Numbered from the stretch's first letter, positions 1-10,368 are shown. The stretch is DNA of 20,496 nt from Euperipatoides rowelli (GCA_003024985.2 PXIH01S0015472.1); one strand, 5' to 3'. Program-made: numbers and translations. Notes: a model not told the origin generated them from the sequence alone.

Positions 1-1154
1 TAGTACCGTAGATAATTTGTAAAAAAAAAAAAAAAAAAAATGAATAAAATTAACAAATCTATTATTAACTTGTAATTTTCTTATTTTAAGCAATTATTTT
101 AAAATGTATGAATTTAAATAGTAATTAATATGAATATTTTTTATAACAATTGTTCAATTTTATAATGTTTATAACAACATTTATAACAATGGCAAAGCTT
201 TGCTGGAGAATAATGCAGGTCGGCCAATAGTAAATTATGTTTGCAATAACCTGGATTACCACTTTTAACCTTTACGTATAATTATAGCAACAATGGATTC
301 AATCATTTGAATTAGCAGCTGACGATTTATTTAATTTATCAGCCTATCTGTGAAACGAAATGCTGTCAGTCTATGGAATAGCTAATGGCATTTACAACCT
401 TCACAACTGAGTAAAATATAAGCCAAGTATTAAATTTCTTCCATCTCAATTTATTGGGATAAATTAAATCTGTCAATGGATGCTTTCAAATCGGATTAAA
501 ATTCAACAGTTTTGAACTCCAACTAGAGTGAGATACTGTATCTTACATCTTTACTAGTTTTCAACAGCAAGTTCTCATCGTTCAGTTCCAGGAAATAGCC
601 AATATCCTTTTATTAATAATCTTGTTAAATAAAGATTGCAGAACTATATATTTCTATAAACAATATTTCAGTCCGGACATAATAATACAATAGTGCTATA
701 AACTGAATTTGCATTTCACACATTCACTTTCTATCTATCCAACGCTTCTTTACAAATGTATTTCTAATTTTATAATAATAATTTATACATTATTATTCTA
801 TTGTTATAGATTTTGCTAGTCTTTTAAACTGATTGCATTAAATTAATTATATTCTAATTTATATGCTGTAGGAATCTTATTTATCTCTTCAGAGATCACA
901 TTTCTATAACCTTAGTGATCTCTCATCAGCTTACAAAAATAATTTTACCTAAAATATTTGTTAATAATTTCCTCTAAACCCTTTTACCACTCAGCTATGA
1001 TTTGCAGGTTGCTTTGTCCTAACTATGGCTCTGCATATGCTGTACATACAGTAGGTTATTTGCATTAGAAAAGTTATTTATTACAAACTTTAGTACTGTA
1101 CTATAATTTCCAAATTATACAAGATTAAACAAATATATAAAAATGAAATATTAC
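1..1154. other. Non-coding AT-rich stretch downstream of the PALB2 exon
   Basis: No convincing exon, RNA gene or transposon was found on either strand. On the minus strand it follows a splice donor at 1154-1153, so it should be the last intron of PALB2. The expected last exon (the seventh WD40 blade, starting in phase 2) was not recognised here. It begins with a run of 21 A bases. Confidence 0.5.
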
Positions 1155-1291
1155 TTAGCATTCTGTGATTGAGACTTTTTTAGTGGAGTCTGCAAATTGT
1201 TGATTGTGTGCATATTCATTGTGGCAGGATTAACAGCAATTAATCGAATATTGCATTTCGCTTCCCAAGCAAGAATAAGAAACAACAGACC
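1155..1291 (-). CDS. PALB2: PALB2 late WD40 exon (homologue of human exon 13)
   Basis: This is a 137-nt exon with acceptor TTCTATAG before 1291 and a GTAATA donor after 1155. It is read in phase 0 and leaves phase 2. The translation opens GLLFLILAWEAKC and continues RLIAVNPATMN. From memory, human PALB2 has GLLFIVLSHPCAKES followed by QLIVINPKTT at the same place, within the WD40 propeller that binds BRCA2. Human exon 13 is also phase 0 in and phase 2 out (149 nt). The frame meets a TAA at the donor if it is not spliced. The exon upstream in the transcript is 13610-13520, which lies 12 kb away in this scaffold. Identity rests on the motif match plus phase agreement; no alignment was run. Confidence 0.8.
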
Positions 1292-1595
1292 CTATAGAAT
1301 AATAAAAAAATCTATTAAGTATCTATAGCAACAACAAAATAAAAATAGATTAATGAAACAAATTGACTAAAAGCTTTCCAATTAACAAAAAAAAAACAAA
1401 AAACAATTATAATGCAAATTTCAGAATTAAATCAGTTGTAATTAGTAGCATTTTTAAAATTTGTTCATAATATAAAAAAAAGATTGATTTGTATACAGTA
1501 TATTATTAAAGGTTTATTTATTTATATATATTAACAACAACAATTTACATGAAAAATGTTATTGCCAAATGATAATGATAAACTAATCAATTCTA

Positions 1596-1596
1596 N
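1596..1596. other. N: probable contig junction
   Basis: A single N lies before a run of A. Exon order requires the pieces holding the exons at 13520-16255 to sit between the PALB2 exon at 1155-1291 and the one at 3936-6764. This is the only N in that interval, so it is the likeliest place for them. Confidence 0.6.
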
Positions 1597-3210
1597 AAAA
1601 AAAAAGACAAAGAAAAAAATGGAAGATTTAGAGGCAAGGGAGTCTTCAAACTAAAAGGGAAAAAGAAAATGTCATAATGTATAATTAATTTTTGTAATGT
1701 TTTGTTAATTAATGTAAATGGATAATCCATTGTATAAAGGAAATTTTCCTTACATTAAATACAGTAAATAAAAAAAAAGTTATTTAACCTCTCTACGGAA
1801 ATTCCCCTACAAGTACTTCCATGCTATTTAATTTATTTCTCGTCCATGGGAGTAATAGAATCAAATAGCAGACCATATTTTTTTCCCCCACTCTGTTTGT
1901 ATAGCACTTTTCTACTTCCATTCAATAAGTCACAAGATACTAAAATGAAACAGACAGCTTAATTTCATTGTGGAGATAACTTCTGAAGTGATTATCTTGT
2001 TTATGGTCACGGTATAACATAGGTTCACCAACTTCTGTTTCTATTACAGCTGGGCTTCAACCAAAAATATTCAATAATATAGAGGGTCCAATGTGAAATA
2101 CAACATAATAATTATTAGGCAACTAGTACCCATAATCTGAAGGAAATAGTAGAGTTTCCCTTCCATTTGCTGGTGACAGTTCGGAACGGTAGGGGAAAAA
2201 ATCAGTTTTGACAACTTTAGGCAGAAATTTCATGGGTTATGAAGTTTTTTTTATATCATTTCAGACCACAGTTTTGAAATCTCCATGGAATTTCGAGTCA
2301 ATATGATAAATTTTAAGGTTTTTCAGGCAATAATTGTCTTGGAATGTTTAATTGAAATAATGTTTTGTGGTTTAGACAAACTGTAACATGGAAAACACCT
2401 AAATTAATTTTCAGAGCCAATAAGGGAAAAATAAAAAATATGGGTTATATTTATTTATAGATGCTACATACCAAATTTTATTGATATTTGAGATGGTTGT
2501 GTGGACAAATCTAGCAAATAATTTTTGGTTGGGCTGTCAGCTTAGCTTTCAGTCCACTCATTAACATGCTTTTAAAATCTTGGTGGATAGATTATCTGTT
2601 TATGAAAAAAGGAAAATTAAAGGAACCAGTGTTTGCACATGAGTAGCTGTATGTGGCAGTGAGAAGAGCCAGAGATGAGGATAGTTTTAAAATTTATGTT
2701 GCTAGGAAAGAAAACCCAAGAAAGATTTCTGAAGAATGGAAATAATTGTATTGAGGAAGTTGTTACTCCATCATTTTCGAAGATTTTTAAGCCACAGTAT
2801 TTATAAAAAATCTAGAGGTTCATTAGACTAATCTATATAACAGTCATTTGAGTTTGGGAAAATTTCTTTGTCCCTGGGAAATTAATTGGCTAGGCTTTAT
2901 TCAATTACATGATTCTTTTTATCATGGATCAGGCAACTGCTTATTACATCAACAGTTTTTCAAAATGTGGAAAATGAAAAAAAAAGAAAAAGTATTTTCC
3001 TAATGGAACAGCCATTAACACAAGTCACTTTTGGCCTTTTAATTCTCAAACATTTTTTTTTTCAATGCATGGAAGTGTGCCAAGTGAGAATTTTTAGTTT
3101 GGACAGTCAACTTTGGTGTCCCATATCATTAGTGCATTTTAGCACAAGTAAGGGGGTCCACACAATATGGGTATCTTTTTAAATGACTTAAATAACCTAT
3201 TTGATCATTT
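1597..3210. other. PALB2 intron sequence with decayed repeats
   Basis: On the minus strand this follows the central PALB2 exon, so it is intron. It has no intact reading frame. The short plus-strand frame at 2967-3182 has no recognisable domain. The exon for the first WD40 blade was looked for on the minus strand (a Trp-rich stretch with splice borders) and was not found. A short helicase-like remnant is annotated separately. Confidence 0.5.
2605..2745 (+). pseudogene. Decayed PIF1-type helicase C-terminus, probably from a Helitron
   Basis: In one plus-strand frame the remnant reads KEPVFAHE, stop, LYVAVRRARDEDSFKIYV, then ARKENPRKISEEWK and a stop. PIF1-family helicases, including the helicase half of Helitron Rep-Hel proteins, end with a motif VI of the form HGQLYVALSRV followed by a short tail. 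The internal stop falls where the conserved Gln (CAG) would be, so a single C-to-T change would explain it. No upstream helicase motif, Rep domain or Helitron 3' hairpin was found. Only the C-terminal scrap is supported, and a cellular PIF1 relic is possible. Confidence 0.45.
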
Positions 3211-3585
3211 CAGTGGTGGATCTAGGCATTTTTGTTGGGAGGGTGGAGGGGACAAAGTTGACTTCTGCTACACCTTAATTTCTACAGGTGTTATCCCCAA
3301 ACAAATATCTTGAAAAGTTTCTATAACAAAAAACAATAATTTTTTTTTGTATGAACATTTTGATAAACATTAATCGTTATTTCACATTCATATTATTATT
3401 AAAGATGGACAACTTTATATTAACTTTGTAATCTACATTTTTGGTTGAGCGCCCGTGACCACACATTTATTTCCTAACATCAAAAACTTAATACATATAC
3501 TGCGTAAATTTTTAACTGCATGGTCCAGATGTGACACAGGGGTGGTTGTCCTTTCTTGCCCCCCTCCCCCTTAGATCCAGCACTG
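3211..3585. mobile_element. hAT-type MITE with 8-bp target duplication
   Basis: A 375-bp non-coding element. The left end is CAGTGGTGGATCTAGG. The right end, read inverted, is CAGTGCTGGATCTAAGG. The flanks are GATCATTT (3203-3210) and GATTATTT (3586-3593), an 8-bp duplication with one mismatch. CAGTG ends with 8-bp duplications are typical of hAT transposons. There is no transposase frame, so it is non-autonomous. It lies inside a PALB2 intron. Confidence 0.85.
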
Positions 3586-3935
3586 GATTATTTAGCCTTG
3601 CCTATAGACTATTATTTGTACAGTGTTCTTCAATGTTAAATTTTTCCCTAAATTATATATCTTAACCATTATACTTATACTAAATGTTATTTTTTATTAC
3701 TGAATTATTATTTGACACACCTTAAAATATATTCATTGCTTTTGTTTTCATTACAAAGATCTATCTTTTAATCAGGTTAATTTCACTGACTGTGACTGCT
3801 AAAATAGAGAGTCTGCCTAAAAATATGCTACACAAAATTCAATTTATATATTTAGACATTTTAAAAATCATATAAGCAATAACAAGAGAGTTGAAAATTT
3901 TAATATGAATAAAGATTACAAAGTTAAATACTTAC

Positions 3936-6764
3936 CTGCAAACAGACAGGTTCCACTTGTATATATGTAATGTCCTTAGTGGCATTTACTTGACTGTTGT
4001 TTTCTTTTGTTGTCTTCATATTTCTATTAGTAAGTTTTGGGATTACAGTTTCAATTGAAGGAATTTCACAACACTCTTTTTTATAACTGATACGATCATT
4101 TTCAGTTGTTGTCGTTAGTTTAGTTTCATCAGGTCCATTTTCACTGGGATCAATATTTGCATTTAATGGAATATTATATTCAATGGATGCATCTAATTTA
4201 GTTGTTTTTATTGTAGAAACAATTCCACTATGATCAATATTTACATTTAAAGGAGGAACAGCACTTTCAATTGGCGAATTCAGTCCAATTAGTTTAGTTA
4301 TTTCTCCTTTAACAAAAATTTCACTCGGATAACTATTTACATTTGTAGGAACATTATTTTCAATTGGCGAATTTAGACCCATTAGTTGAGTTGTTTCTTC
4401 TTTAACAATAATTTCATATTTATGACTATTTACATTTATAGAAACAGCTCTTTCAATAGGTGAGTTTAGCCGTTTTACTTTAGTTATCTCAAACGTACAA
4501 TTATTTACATTTAAAAGATCATCAGAGGTGATAATTGGAGACTTTAGTCCATCTAATTTAGCAGTTTCACAGAGATCATTATTTACAAAATTAGAAGGAA
4601 TATCAACAATTGGTGACATGAGTACATCTCTTTCTTTAACAGTTTCACAGGGATCTATGTTTACATTTAAAATAACTTCATTGGATGACTTTATTTTATA
4701 CAGTTTAGTTTCTTTTTTCTCAGCCAATTCACACTGATCAATATTTACATTTAAAGTATCAATTATTGATGACTTTTGCATATCTAATTTAGTTTCTTCT
4801 TCATTAATTCTTTCATGACAATCAATATATACATTTAAAGCATCATCTATTGATGACTTTGGCCTATCTAATTTAGTTTCTTCTTCATTAATTCTTCTAG
4901 GAGAATCAATATTTACATTTAAAGATACATCCGCTGTTGATTCTAACACTTCATTTTCTTCATCAAGACTTTTGCAGGGATCAATGTCAGGTTGAATTTG
5001 TGATTCTGGCCTACCAATGTTTGGTAGTTTACGCTCTACCATTTCAATTTTAACATTTGAATTTGACAGCATTTGAAAACTATCAATTGAATTGGAAGGA
5101 TGTGAGTTGGAATCCTTATAAGCAAATGTATTGCCATTTTCTTTTGATATCAAATCATCAAAATGCTGATCTTTCGGACATTTTGGCGAGTTAGAAGAAT
5201 TTTCTGATAAATATAATTCACTTTCAGGAATAACTTTTATTTCTTTTTCAATTTCCTCAGAATGTGAATTAGGTAATATAGGATTAAAATCTGGTGATTT
5301 TATATAGGGCGAGTTTTGTTCCTGGGAAAAGACTAGTGTATTATTCAATACTTTGTTATTTATATATTTCAATGACAGCTTTGGCAATGTTTTGGGCTGG
5401 CCATATTCACCAACTCTAATATCACCTTCAGTTTCATTTATATTTAAATTGGATTTAGACTGATTTTGACCTACATCACTTGTTTCAACATTTAAATTCA
5501 AATCGTATGGAAGGAATAAAATCCTATTTTCATCTGACTGAGGTGTTAGAGAATACAATTTGTCTTCACTGTTACTATCAGAATTTACTTCTATTTTACT
5601 AGAAAAGTTTGATTCTTCTTGACTAATACATAATTTACTTTCTACAACTGCTGACATTGATTTATGAACTTTATTATTATCTTTGGCAGTTTTAGGAAGA
5701 AATCTGCTCAGTATACTTAAATCACAGGAACGTCGCCTTTTCAAAAGAGATAGCTTTAGATTTACATAGTCATGATCAGGTAGAACAAAATCAGTTTCAC
5801 ATTTTAATAAAAAGGATGGAAAAGATGGGAAAGCAATTGGAGAACCATTGCCATTGTTAAACAAAACTGAATTATTTTCCGAAGATCGAGTAAAGTCATT
5901 GTTTAGATGTTCTAAATTTAAAATTTCCTTTGAAATTATTGTGGCCTGCCTGTCATTTTTAAATTTACCCAAGTCTTTAAGTGATTGAATTTTTACAGAG
6001 TTGCAATCATCAATTGAGCTACAATTGTCATTATTTGTTTCTTTTGGTGTATCAGAAATTTCTTTAGCTGACCATTTATCTTCAGAAATAATACAGTTGG
6101 GTTTATATTCTGTACAGAATAACTGCAGTTTTTTAGACACGTTGATGTTTTTGATTTTGAGACTTTTATTAAAATTATTTTTTGAAGTCAGACTTGAACT
6201 TTGGGCTATTATTTTTGAATCTAATTTAGGATATTGATTATAATCTAGGCATTTTTTTAATCTTTTGTAATTTTTATGAGTTGATGGCAATTCTAAACTA
6301 TTCAAACTATCGGATAATCTTTTAATTTCATGTTTTCTTGTCTGTATTTTTGTTTTAATATCTGTTTCAGGTGGAATAATGTTTTCTTCACTATATGAAA
6401 TTGATGCTTCAGTTTTAAAAGGATGTTGTCTGATCACAGAATCACTTATAAGTACCAGTGAATCATTAGTCTTTGTATTTTCTGTTAATATAAGTTCTGA
6501 AGCAGATTTTTTTACAAGTTTCTTTATAGATATATTAGACTTTTTTTCTTGTGTCCCAATATCACTTTGTTCATCTGTATTAAATTTAACAAATATTTTA
6601 TTTGGTTTCAAATGCTTCTTGTTCACACTGGATTGCTTGTCAAGGCTATCTACGGGTTGAGGTATAGCTGGCAATTTAAAATCCTCAGGGGAATTATGGA
6701 GCTTGTATTGATCCAGTAATCGTTCTTGTACATATTTCTTTACTCTTGCAGCTCTTTCAGATTT
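3936..6764 (-). CDS. PALB2: PALB2 giant central exon (coiled-coil tail to middle region)
   Basis: This is a 2829-nt, 943-codon open exon with acceptor TTTTAATTGTAG before 6764 and donor GTAAGT after 3936, phase 0 at both ends. PALB2 bridges BRCA1 and BRCA2 at DNA breaks and helps load RAD51. The exon starts KSERAARVKKYVQE, matching the human coiled-coil segment RAQRAEKIKHSIKK exactly where human exon 3 begins, also in phase 0. A second match lies at about 5755-5799: TDFVLPDHDYVNLKL against human TDFQLPDEDFGPLKL (from memory). A KRRR cluster follows and could be a nuclear signal. The last third is a tandem-repeat array. Most of the rest is low-complexity, Ser/Asn/Lys-rich and presumably disordered. 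The first Met in the frame (6674) is internal to the exon and should not be taken as the start. Human exons 3 to 6 or 7 appear fused here. Confidence 0.88.
4127..4945 (-). repeat. About ten tandem 25-32 residue repeats inside PALB2
   Basis: On the minus strand, units read LNVNID, then a variable stretch, EETKL, and KSSI or (L)NSPIE. Ten units can be followed in series, with lengths of about 28, 28, 28, 25, 26, 25, 31, 32, 28 and 30 residues. The first three are the most alike. On the plus strand the DNA signature is a recurring TCAATATTTACATTTAA or close variant. Divergence rises along the array, and the frame stays open throughout, so the repeats are protein-coding and tolerated. They lie between the conserved TDFVLP block and the WD40 exons. 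Confidence 0.85.
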
Positions 6765-7539
6765 CTACAATTAAAATATTATAAATTGAAATTATTCGAT
6801 GAAATTTATTTTATAAATAGTTAATTGCAATTTGAAGTCAACTGTATATTTTGTTTGTCAATACTATTAATAGAAATTTGTCATTTTTTTAAAGAACAAA
6901 CCAAAAGTGCAGTTTATAAGTTAGGGGACCAATGTACAGAAACACACAGCTGAGATCTTAAGAGGGTTACCTGCTATAGCTGACTAATTTTTTAAATTAT
7001 TATTCAAATTTAACCAAACTTTGGGCACACATATACAGTATATATATGTTACTAAAATGTTATTATTTATAGAAATTTTAGGGTCTACTAGTCACCGTTG
7101 CCATGGATACGGCGGCCATATTAGTTCTAGTATAGTCATTTTGCTCCATTTTGTATGGAAAAATTACAGATCATAAAAACTTGTAACAAAGTTTTATCTA
7201 CTCTTAAATGTCTATAGTATGCAATGATATACTCATTTTTTTAAAATTTTGATTTTTAAATTAATTTTTAGCATCAACAAGAGATAAGTAAACTTTTACA
7301 ATTTTTCGGAATTTACTGTTTACATCATATTTAACCTTTAATTATATTTAAATGCTTCAAACTTACTTATTGCATTGTTTGATATATACCTTATCTGTAT
7401 TCAAAGTTTCAGATCAATATCTCTTTCACAGGCAAAAATATAGAAAGAGCAACTTTCAAAATTTGTTAAAATTCAATTTTGAGATATTTCAATTCAAACA
7501 TGTAGGCTATTTAAATTTTACCGACGCTTGTAACCATTG
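6765..7539. other. PALB2 intron or upstream sequence, no gene seen
   Basis: Upstream of the central exon on the minus strand. The preceding PALB2 exons (start codon and first half of the coiled coil) were searched for here and not recognised. A GC-richer patch around 7090-7120 (CCATGGATACGGCGGCCATA) stands out from the AT-rich surroundings and may be the end of an old transposon. Its partner end was not found. Confidence 0.4.
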
Positions 7540-8189
7540 CTGAGTCAAATGGCAGTACTGGGATCTCTAGAACACTTCCCATTAGTAAACAGCGTCCTGC
7601 AATTCAAGGTGATCCCATGACATTTGATATGGCTGATGATAATTTAGTTGAAAGGCTAATATTGGATGTAAAAAATAAATCTGCAATGAGAGTTGATGGT
7701 ATTAATGCTAAAATTTTAAAATTGTCTCTACCAGTAACTCTGGTTTATATCACTCATATCATAAACTGCTCACTAAAATTAGGAACTGTTCCTAGTGTTT
7801 GGAAACAGGAACTAGCCTAATCACTCAAATATATAAAAATGGTGATAAAAAGGATCCAAATAATTATAGACCAATATTATTGCCTATAATTAGCAAAATT
7901 TTAGAACGCATTGTAAAACTACAACTACATTCATATCTTTGTGATGAACAGAGTAGGTTTCGGAAAAAATATTCAACCGAAACTTGTTTGTTAAAACTCA
8001 CAAGTGATTGGTATAGTGATATTGACAAAGGTAAAATAATTTTAATGACAACACTTGACCTGTCTAAAGCTTTCGACAGTATACCTCACAATAAATTACT
8101 ACAAACACTAAAGTTGTTAAATCTTGCACCAGTTGTCTTTGAATGGTTTAAAAGCTATCTGGAAAATAGAAACCAAGCAATATTACTAC
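7540..8189 (+). mobile_element. LINE-A, reverse transcriptase first half (frameshifted)
   Basis: A non-LTR retrotransposon relic, truncated on its 5' side, with no endonuclease visible. Reading frame one is open from about 7540 to 7820 and contains KSAMRVDGINAKILK and VPSVWKQ. The second frame (7799 onward) continues with QIYKNGDKKDPNNYRPI, then SRFRKKYSTETCLLKL, and the catalytic block TTLDLSKAFDSIPHNKLL, in which the first Asp of the RT triad is present. The switch between frames near 7810 is a frameshift. The sequence runs to the N at 8190 and resumes at 10369. The motif set (IYKKGDK.DPNNYRPI, later PQGSVLGPLLF and YADD) fits the Jockey/CR1/L2 group of LINEs. Confidence 0.85.
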
Positions 8190-8190
8190 N
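8190..8190. other. N: contig end sharing 17 nt with the piece starting at 10369
   Basis: The 17 bases before the N (8173-8189, CCAAGCAATATTACTAC) are identical to the 17 bases at 10369-10385, right after the next NN. This is what two contig ends that should abut would look like. A 17-bp target duplication around an insertion is a weaker alternative. Confidence 0.75.
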
Positions 8191-8239
8191 GGTTTGAGTC
8201 CTTTACAATTATATTAGCTATTGTTTGTATACTGCATAT

Positions 8240-9345
8240 ACAGTGTATATACTGTTATATACAGTAGGGTGGAGTGAATATAATATAATTTATTTTTCTA
8301 CTTATAATTTCTAATAGTTTAAATAGTATTAGAAAGTTGTCTCTTGCCATGTTATGATAATGTAATGTAAGTTTAATAAAACTGACAAGACTTTGAGGTG
8401 CCACAGTGACGTTGAACTTTATATATTGGAACAAAATTTAACGTCTTAGTGAATATAATATTTTTGTTTTTCAAGTTTCAATTTATAATAGTGTGATAAA
8501 GTTCATTTTTGCTTGTAGGATAATGCAAAAGCTTCCAAAACCTTGACACAATATTTTGAGGTGCCACAATGACATTGAACTTTAAGTATTCCAGCAAAAT
8601 TTAATCTCTAGACTAGTGATGTCCAACTGAAATTATTTGTCGGGACAAAAAATATATAACTGGTCTATTGTCTATACATTGACTAAATTTGGTTGTAAAT
8701 AATTTAATAAGCTTTTTTTTTTTTTTTGGTTGTCTGGACGTTTTGATAACAGAAAGGATAAAATTTGCTAAGATTTTTTTTTTCCTGTTAACTTTATAAG
8801 GGCCGCATAAAAGCTTCAATTGGACAGTATGCGGGCCGCGTCTTGGATATAGCTGCTCTAGGGAATAGAATTGGAGAATTTGTTTTTTCAAGTTGCAATT
8901 TCTATTATCGTAAAAAAGTTTATTCTTGTTTCATCATGACAATGTAAAAGTTTCAGAAATTGACGATATTTTGAGGTGCCACAAATGACCTTGGATTTTA
9001 TGTAATGGAGAAAAATTTATCATCCAGTGAATATAATAGGATAATTTTTATTTTCAAGTTGCAATTTCTAATAGTGTGAAAAAGTTTCTTCCTACTTTTA
9101 TTATGATAATGTAAAAGTTTCCTAAACCTGACACAACATTTTGAGGTACCACAATGATCTTGAACTTTACATATTCCAGTGGAATATAACTTCAAATTAG
9201 TATAATAGGATAATTTGGTTTTTTAAATTGCAATTTCTAATATTGTGAAAGTGTCTTCCTGCCCTCATTATGAAAATGTAAAAGTTTCTTAAATCTAATC
9301 GAACATTTTGAGGTGCCTCAATGATTTTGAACATTACCTATTGGA
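8240..9345. repeat. Tandem repeat, unit about 163-170 bp, five copies
   Basis: The block TTTTGAGGTGCCACAATGA recurs with small changes. TTTGAGG starts at 8392, 8555, 8970, 9140 and 9307, giving spacings of 163, 415, 170 and 167. The long interval equals one unit plus a 242-bp MITE. Each unit also carries TTCAAGTTGCAATTTCTAATAGTGTG and ATGATAATGTAAAAGTTTC in fixed order (each split here by variation). No coding potential is seen. In the corrected order this array lies in the PALB2 intron between the 13520-13610 and 1155-1291 exons. Confidence 0.85.
8614..8855. mobile_element. hAT-like MITE inserted in the tandem repeat
   Basis: The left end is TAGTGATGTCCAAC and the right end, inverted, is CAGCTATATCCAAG, matching at 10 of 14 positions. 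Flanks CTCTAGAC (8606-8613) and CTCTAGGG (8856-8863) match at 6 of 8. Removing the element restores a normal-length repeat unit, which supports these borders. The inner right end has a GGGCCGC motif repeated twice. There is no transposase, and a run of 16 T bases lies at 8711-8726. Confidence 0.7.
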
Positions 9346-9829
9346 CTGAACATTTAAACACAATGTACATCTTCATAATAGGATATTTTATGATACATTT
9401 AAATACAATATTGCTACAGTAATAGTTTAATTCTTAAATTTAAATGTGTTTACTGGAGTAATATAATGTAATAATCCTTAAGGCAAATCAACAACTGTTA
9501 CAAAACATTCTACAATTATCTTACCGAAGTACGCTACTTGAAAATTTACCGAAGGTCAACAAACTAAATCTGTGCAATAGTGTTTCAATCCCAACATCTC
9601 AACTTCCGCTAAAATGTCAACTTACTACTTTTGTGCCTTGAAGCCTAGATGACATCACTTCAATCTATATTACAGCACGGGCTAAATGGAAAGCATACCA
9701 GAACCAGGATGTACATCGGAATGATTGGACAGTTGTATAACGGCTTTGAATCAAAGGTCTAGCCTGGGGTTGACTGTCAGCCCATACAGCAAAACTACAA
9801 CAAATTCTATTCCTACACTGTTCCTGGTA

Positions 9830-9877
9830 TCTTTCTGTGAGGTGTTCCCCGGTTCTTTCTGTGAGGTGTTCCCCGGT
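9830..9877. repeat. Exact 24-bp tandem duplication
   Basis: Two head-to-tail copies lie at 9830-9853 and 9854-9877, each starting TCTTTCTGTGAGGTG and ending TTCCCCGGT. They are identical, so the duplication is recent. On the minus strand the unit reads ACCGGGGAACACCTCACAG. Confidence 0.95.
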
Positions 9878-9883
9878 CCAGCT

Positions 9884-10060
9884 TTAGTCAAGTTCCAGAG
9901 ATCCATCCTGCTGACATAATCCGTTCCTGACCAATGCTTTAGTCAAATCCTCAACCACTGTTTGCTTCTGTACCCGCAGCTGATCAATATGACCATTCTC
10001 CACTTTTTTCTGTCTTGCAATATTGACTGGAAGCCTAGCAACCTTTTCGTCGAAGCTGCA
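9884..10060 (-). pseudogene. Unidentified 58-codon coding-like fragment
   Basis: The frame is open from the codon after an in-frame TAG (10061-10063) to a TAA at 9884. There is no Met, so it could only be a terminal exon or a relic; TATAG or GTGCAG near 10050-10065 could act as a splice acceptor. It reads VARLPVNIARQKKVENGHID, then QLRVQKQTVVEDLTKALV, then RNGLCQQDGSLELD and stop. It is charged, probably helical, and unlike the low-complexity frames around it. The family was not recognised. It sits inside the TIR element and is not part of PALB2 as far as can be judged. Confidence 0.35.
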
Positions 10061-10086
10061 CTATAGTACAAAATTCTTCGGTAAGA

Positions 10087-10347
10087 TACGAACATTATTA
10101 TAAACCATTGCATACTATAACCAATGACAGTTATAAATTGTTATATATATATATTTATATATTCTAGATTGCCATAATCTTGTAAATTTCTAGTGTTGAT
10201 CATATTTATTTATAAATGTTATTTTATGTCTTTCGCTTACAGCATAATTTATGCTAAATAAACGTTGTTTGGCGATCCATGAATGCGAACCTCCGCCTCG
10301 GAGAACGCACCCAATGATAAGATAATTTATATTTCCAAGTTTACTTT
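10087..10347. other. Non-coding stretch with a possible polyadenylation signal
   Basis: No coding frame is supported. The segment around 10230-10310 (CTTTCGCTTACAGCA, then GCTAAATAAACGTTG, then a GC-rich patch CTCCGCCTCGGAGAAC) looks like the 3' end or LTR-like end of some element, with AATAAA at 10256-10261. No matching copy is in the window to confirm this. Confidence 0.25.
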
Positions 10348-10366
10348 ACACACACACACACACACA
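10348..10366. repeat. (AC)n microsatellite at a contig end
   Basis: Nineteen bases of AC repeat directly before the NN at 10367-10368. Another AC repeat (12980-13000) starts right after the N at 12979, so these two ends can be joined. Confidence 0.95.
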
Positions 10367-10368
10367 NN
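10367..10368. other. NN: contig junction
   Basis: Separates the microsatellite end on the left from LINE-A coding sequence on the right. The base composition and content change abruptly. Confidence 0.8.

Larger units (their letters stand above)
9519..10086. mobile_element. TIR element with TA flanks carrying a coding-like fragment
   Basis: The ends are TCTTACCGAAG (9519-9529) and CTTCGGTAAGA (10076-10086), a perfect 11-bp inverted repeat. Both are flanked by TA (9517-9518 and 10087-10088), as in Tc1/mariner-type insertions. The interior is visibly richer in G+C than its AT-rich surroundings. It contains a minus-strand open frame (9884-10060) and a 24-bp exact tandem duplication. No transposase was recognised. 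The short TIR is the only structural support. Confidence 0.5.

Noticed and set aside
527-600. Possible last PALB2 exon on the minus strand ending LNDENLLLKTSKDVRYSISL
   Set aside because: The ending vaguely resembles the human C-terminus (HLLAGQKDGNIFVYHYS), but the frame is closed by a stop just upstream, the acceptor is poor and the preceding blade is missing.
1801-2230. Minus-strand protein-like strings such as GLLFDSITPMDEK
   Set aside because: Short, in different frames, with many stops and no family recognised; not enough to call a transposase.
2967-3182. 71-codon plus-strand frame
   Set aside because: Starts in an A-rich run, has a hydrophobic mix without recognisable family, and lies in a PALB2 intron full of repeat remains.
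4528-6660. Plus-strand frames at 4528, 6001 and 6379
   Set aside because: They lie opposite the long PALB2 exon and have no domain or splice context of their own.
8240-9345. CRISPR-like array
   Set aside because: Units are about 165 bp and similar along their whole length, with no short repeat and unique spacer alternation; the DNA is eukaryotic.
8191-10366. A single large transposon inserted in LINE-A with a 17-bp target duplication
   Set aside because: The segment has no coherent element structure (tandem repeat, two unrelated MITE-like elements, microsatellite end), both ends are at N bases, and the same pattern recurs at 12979/17182.
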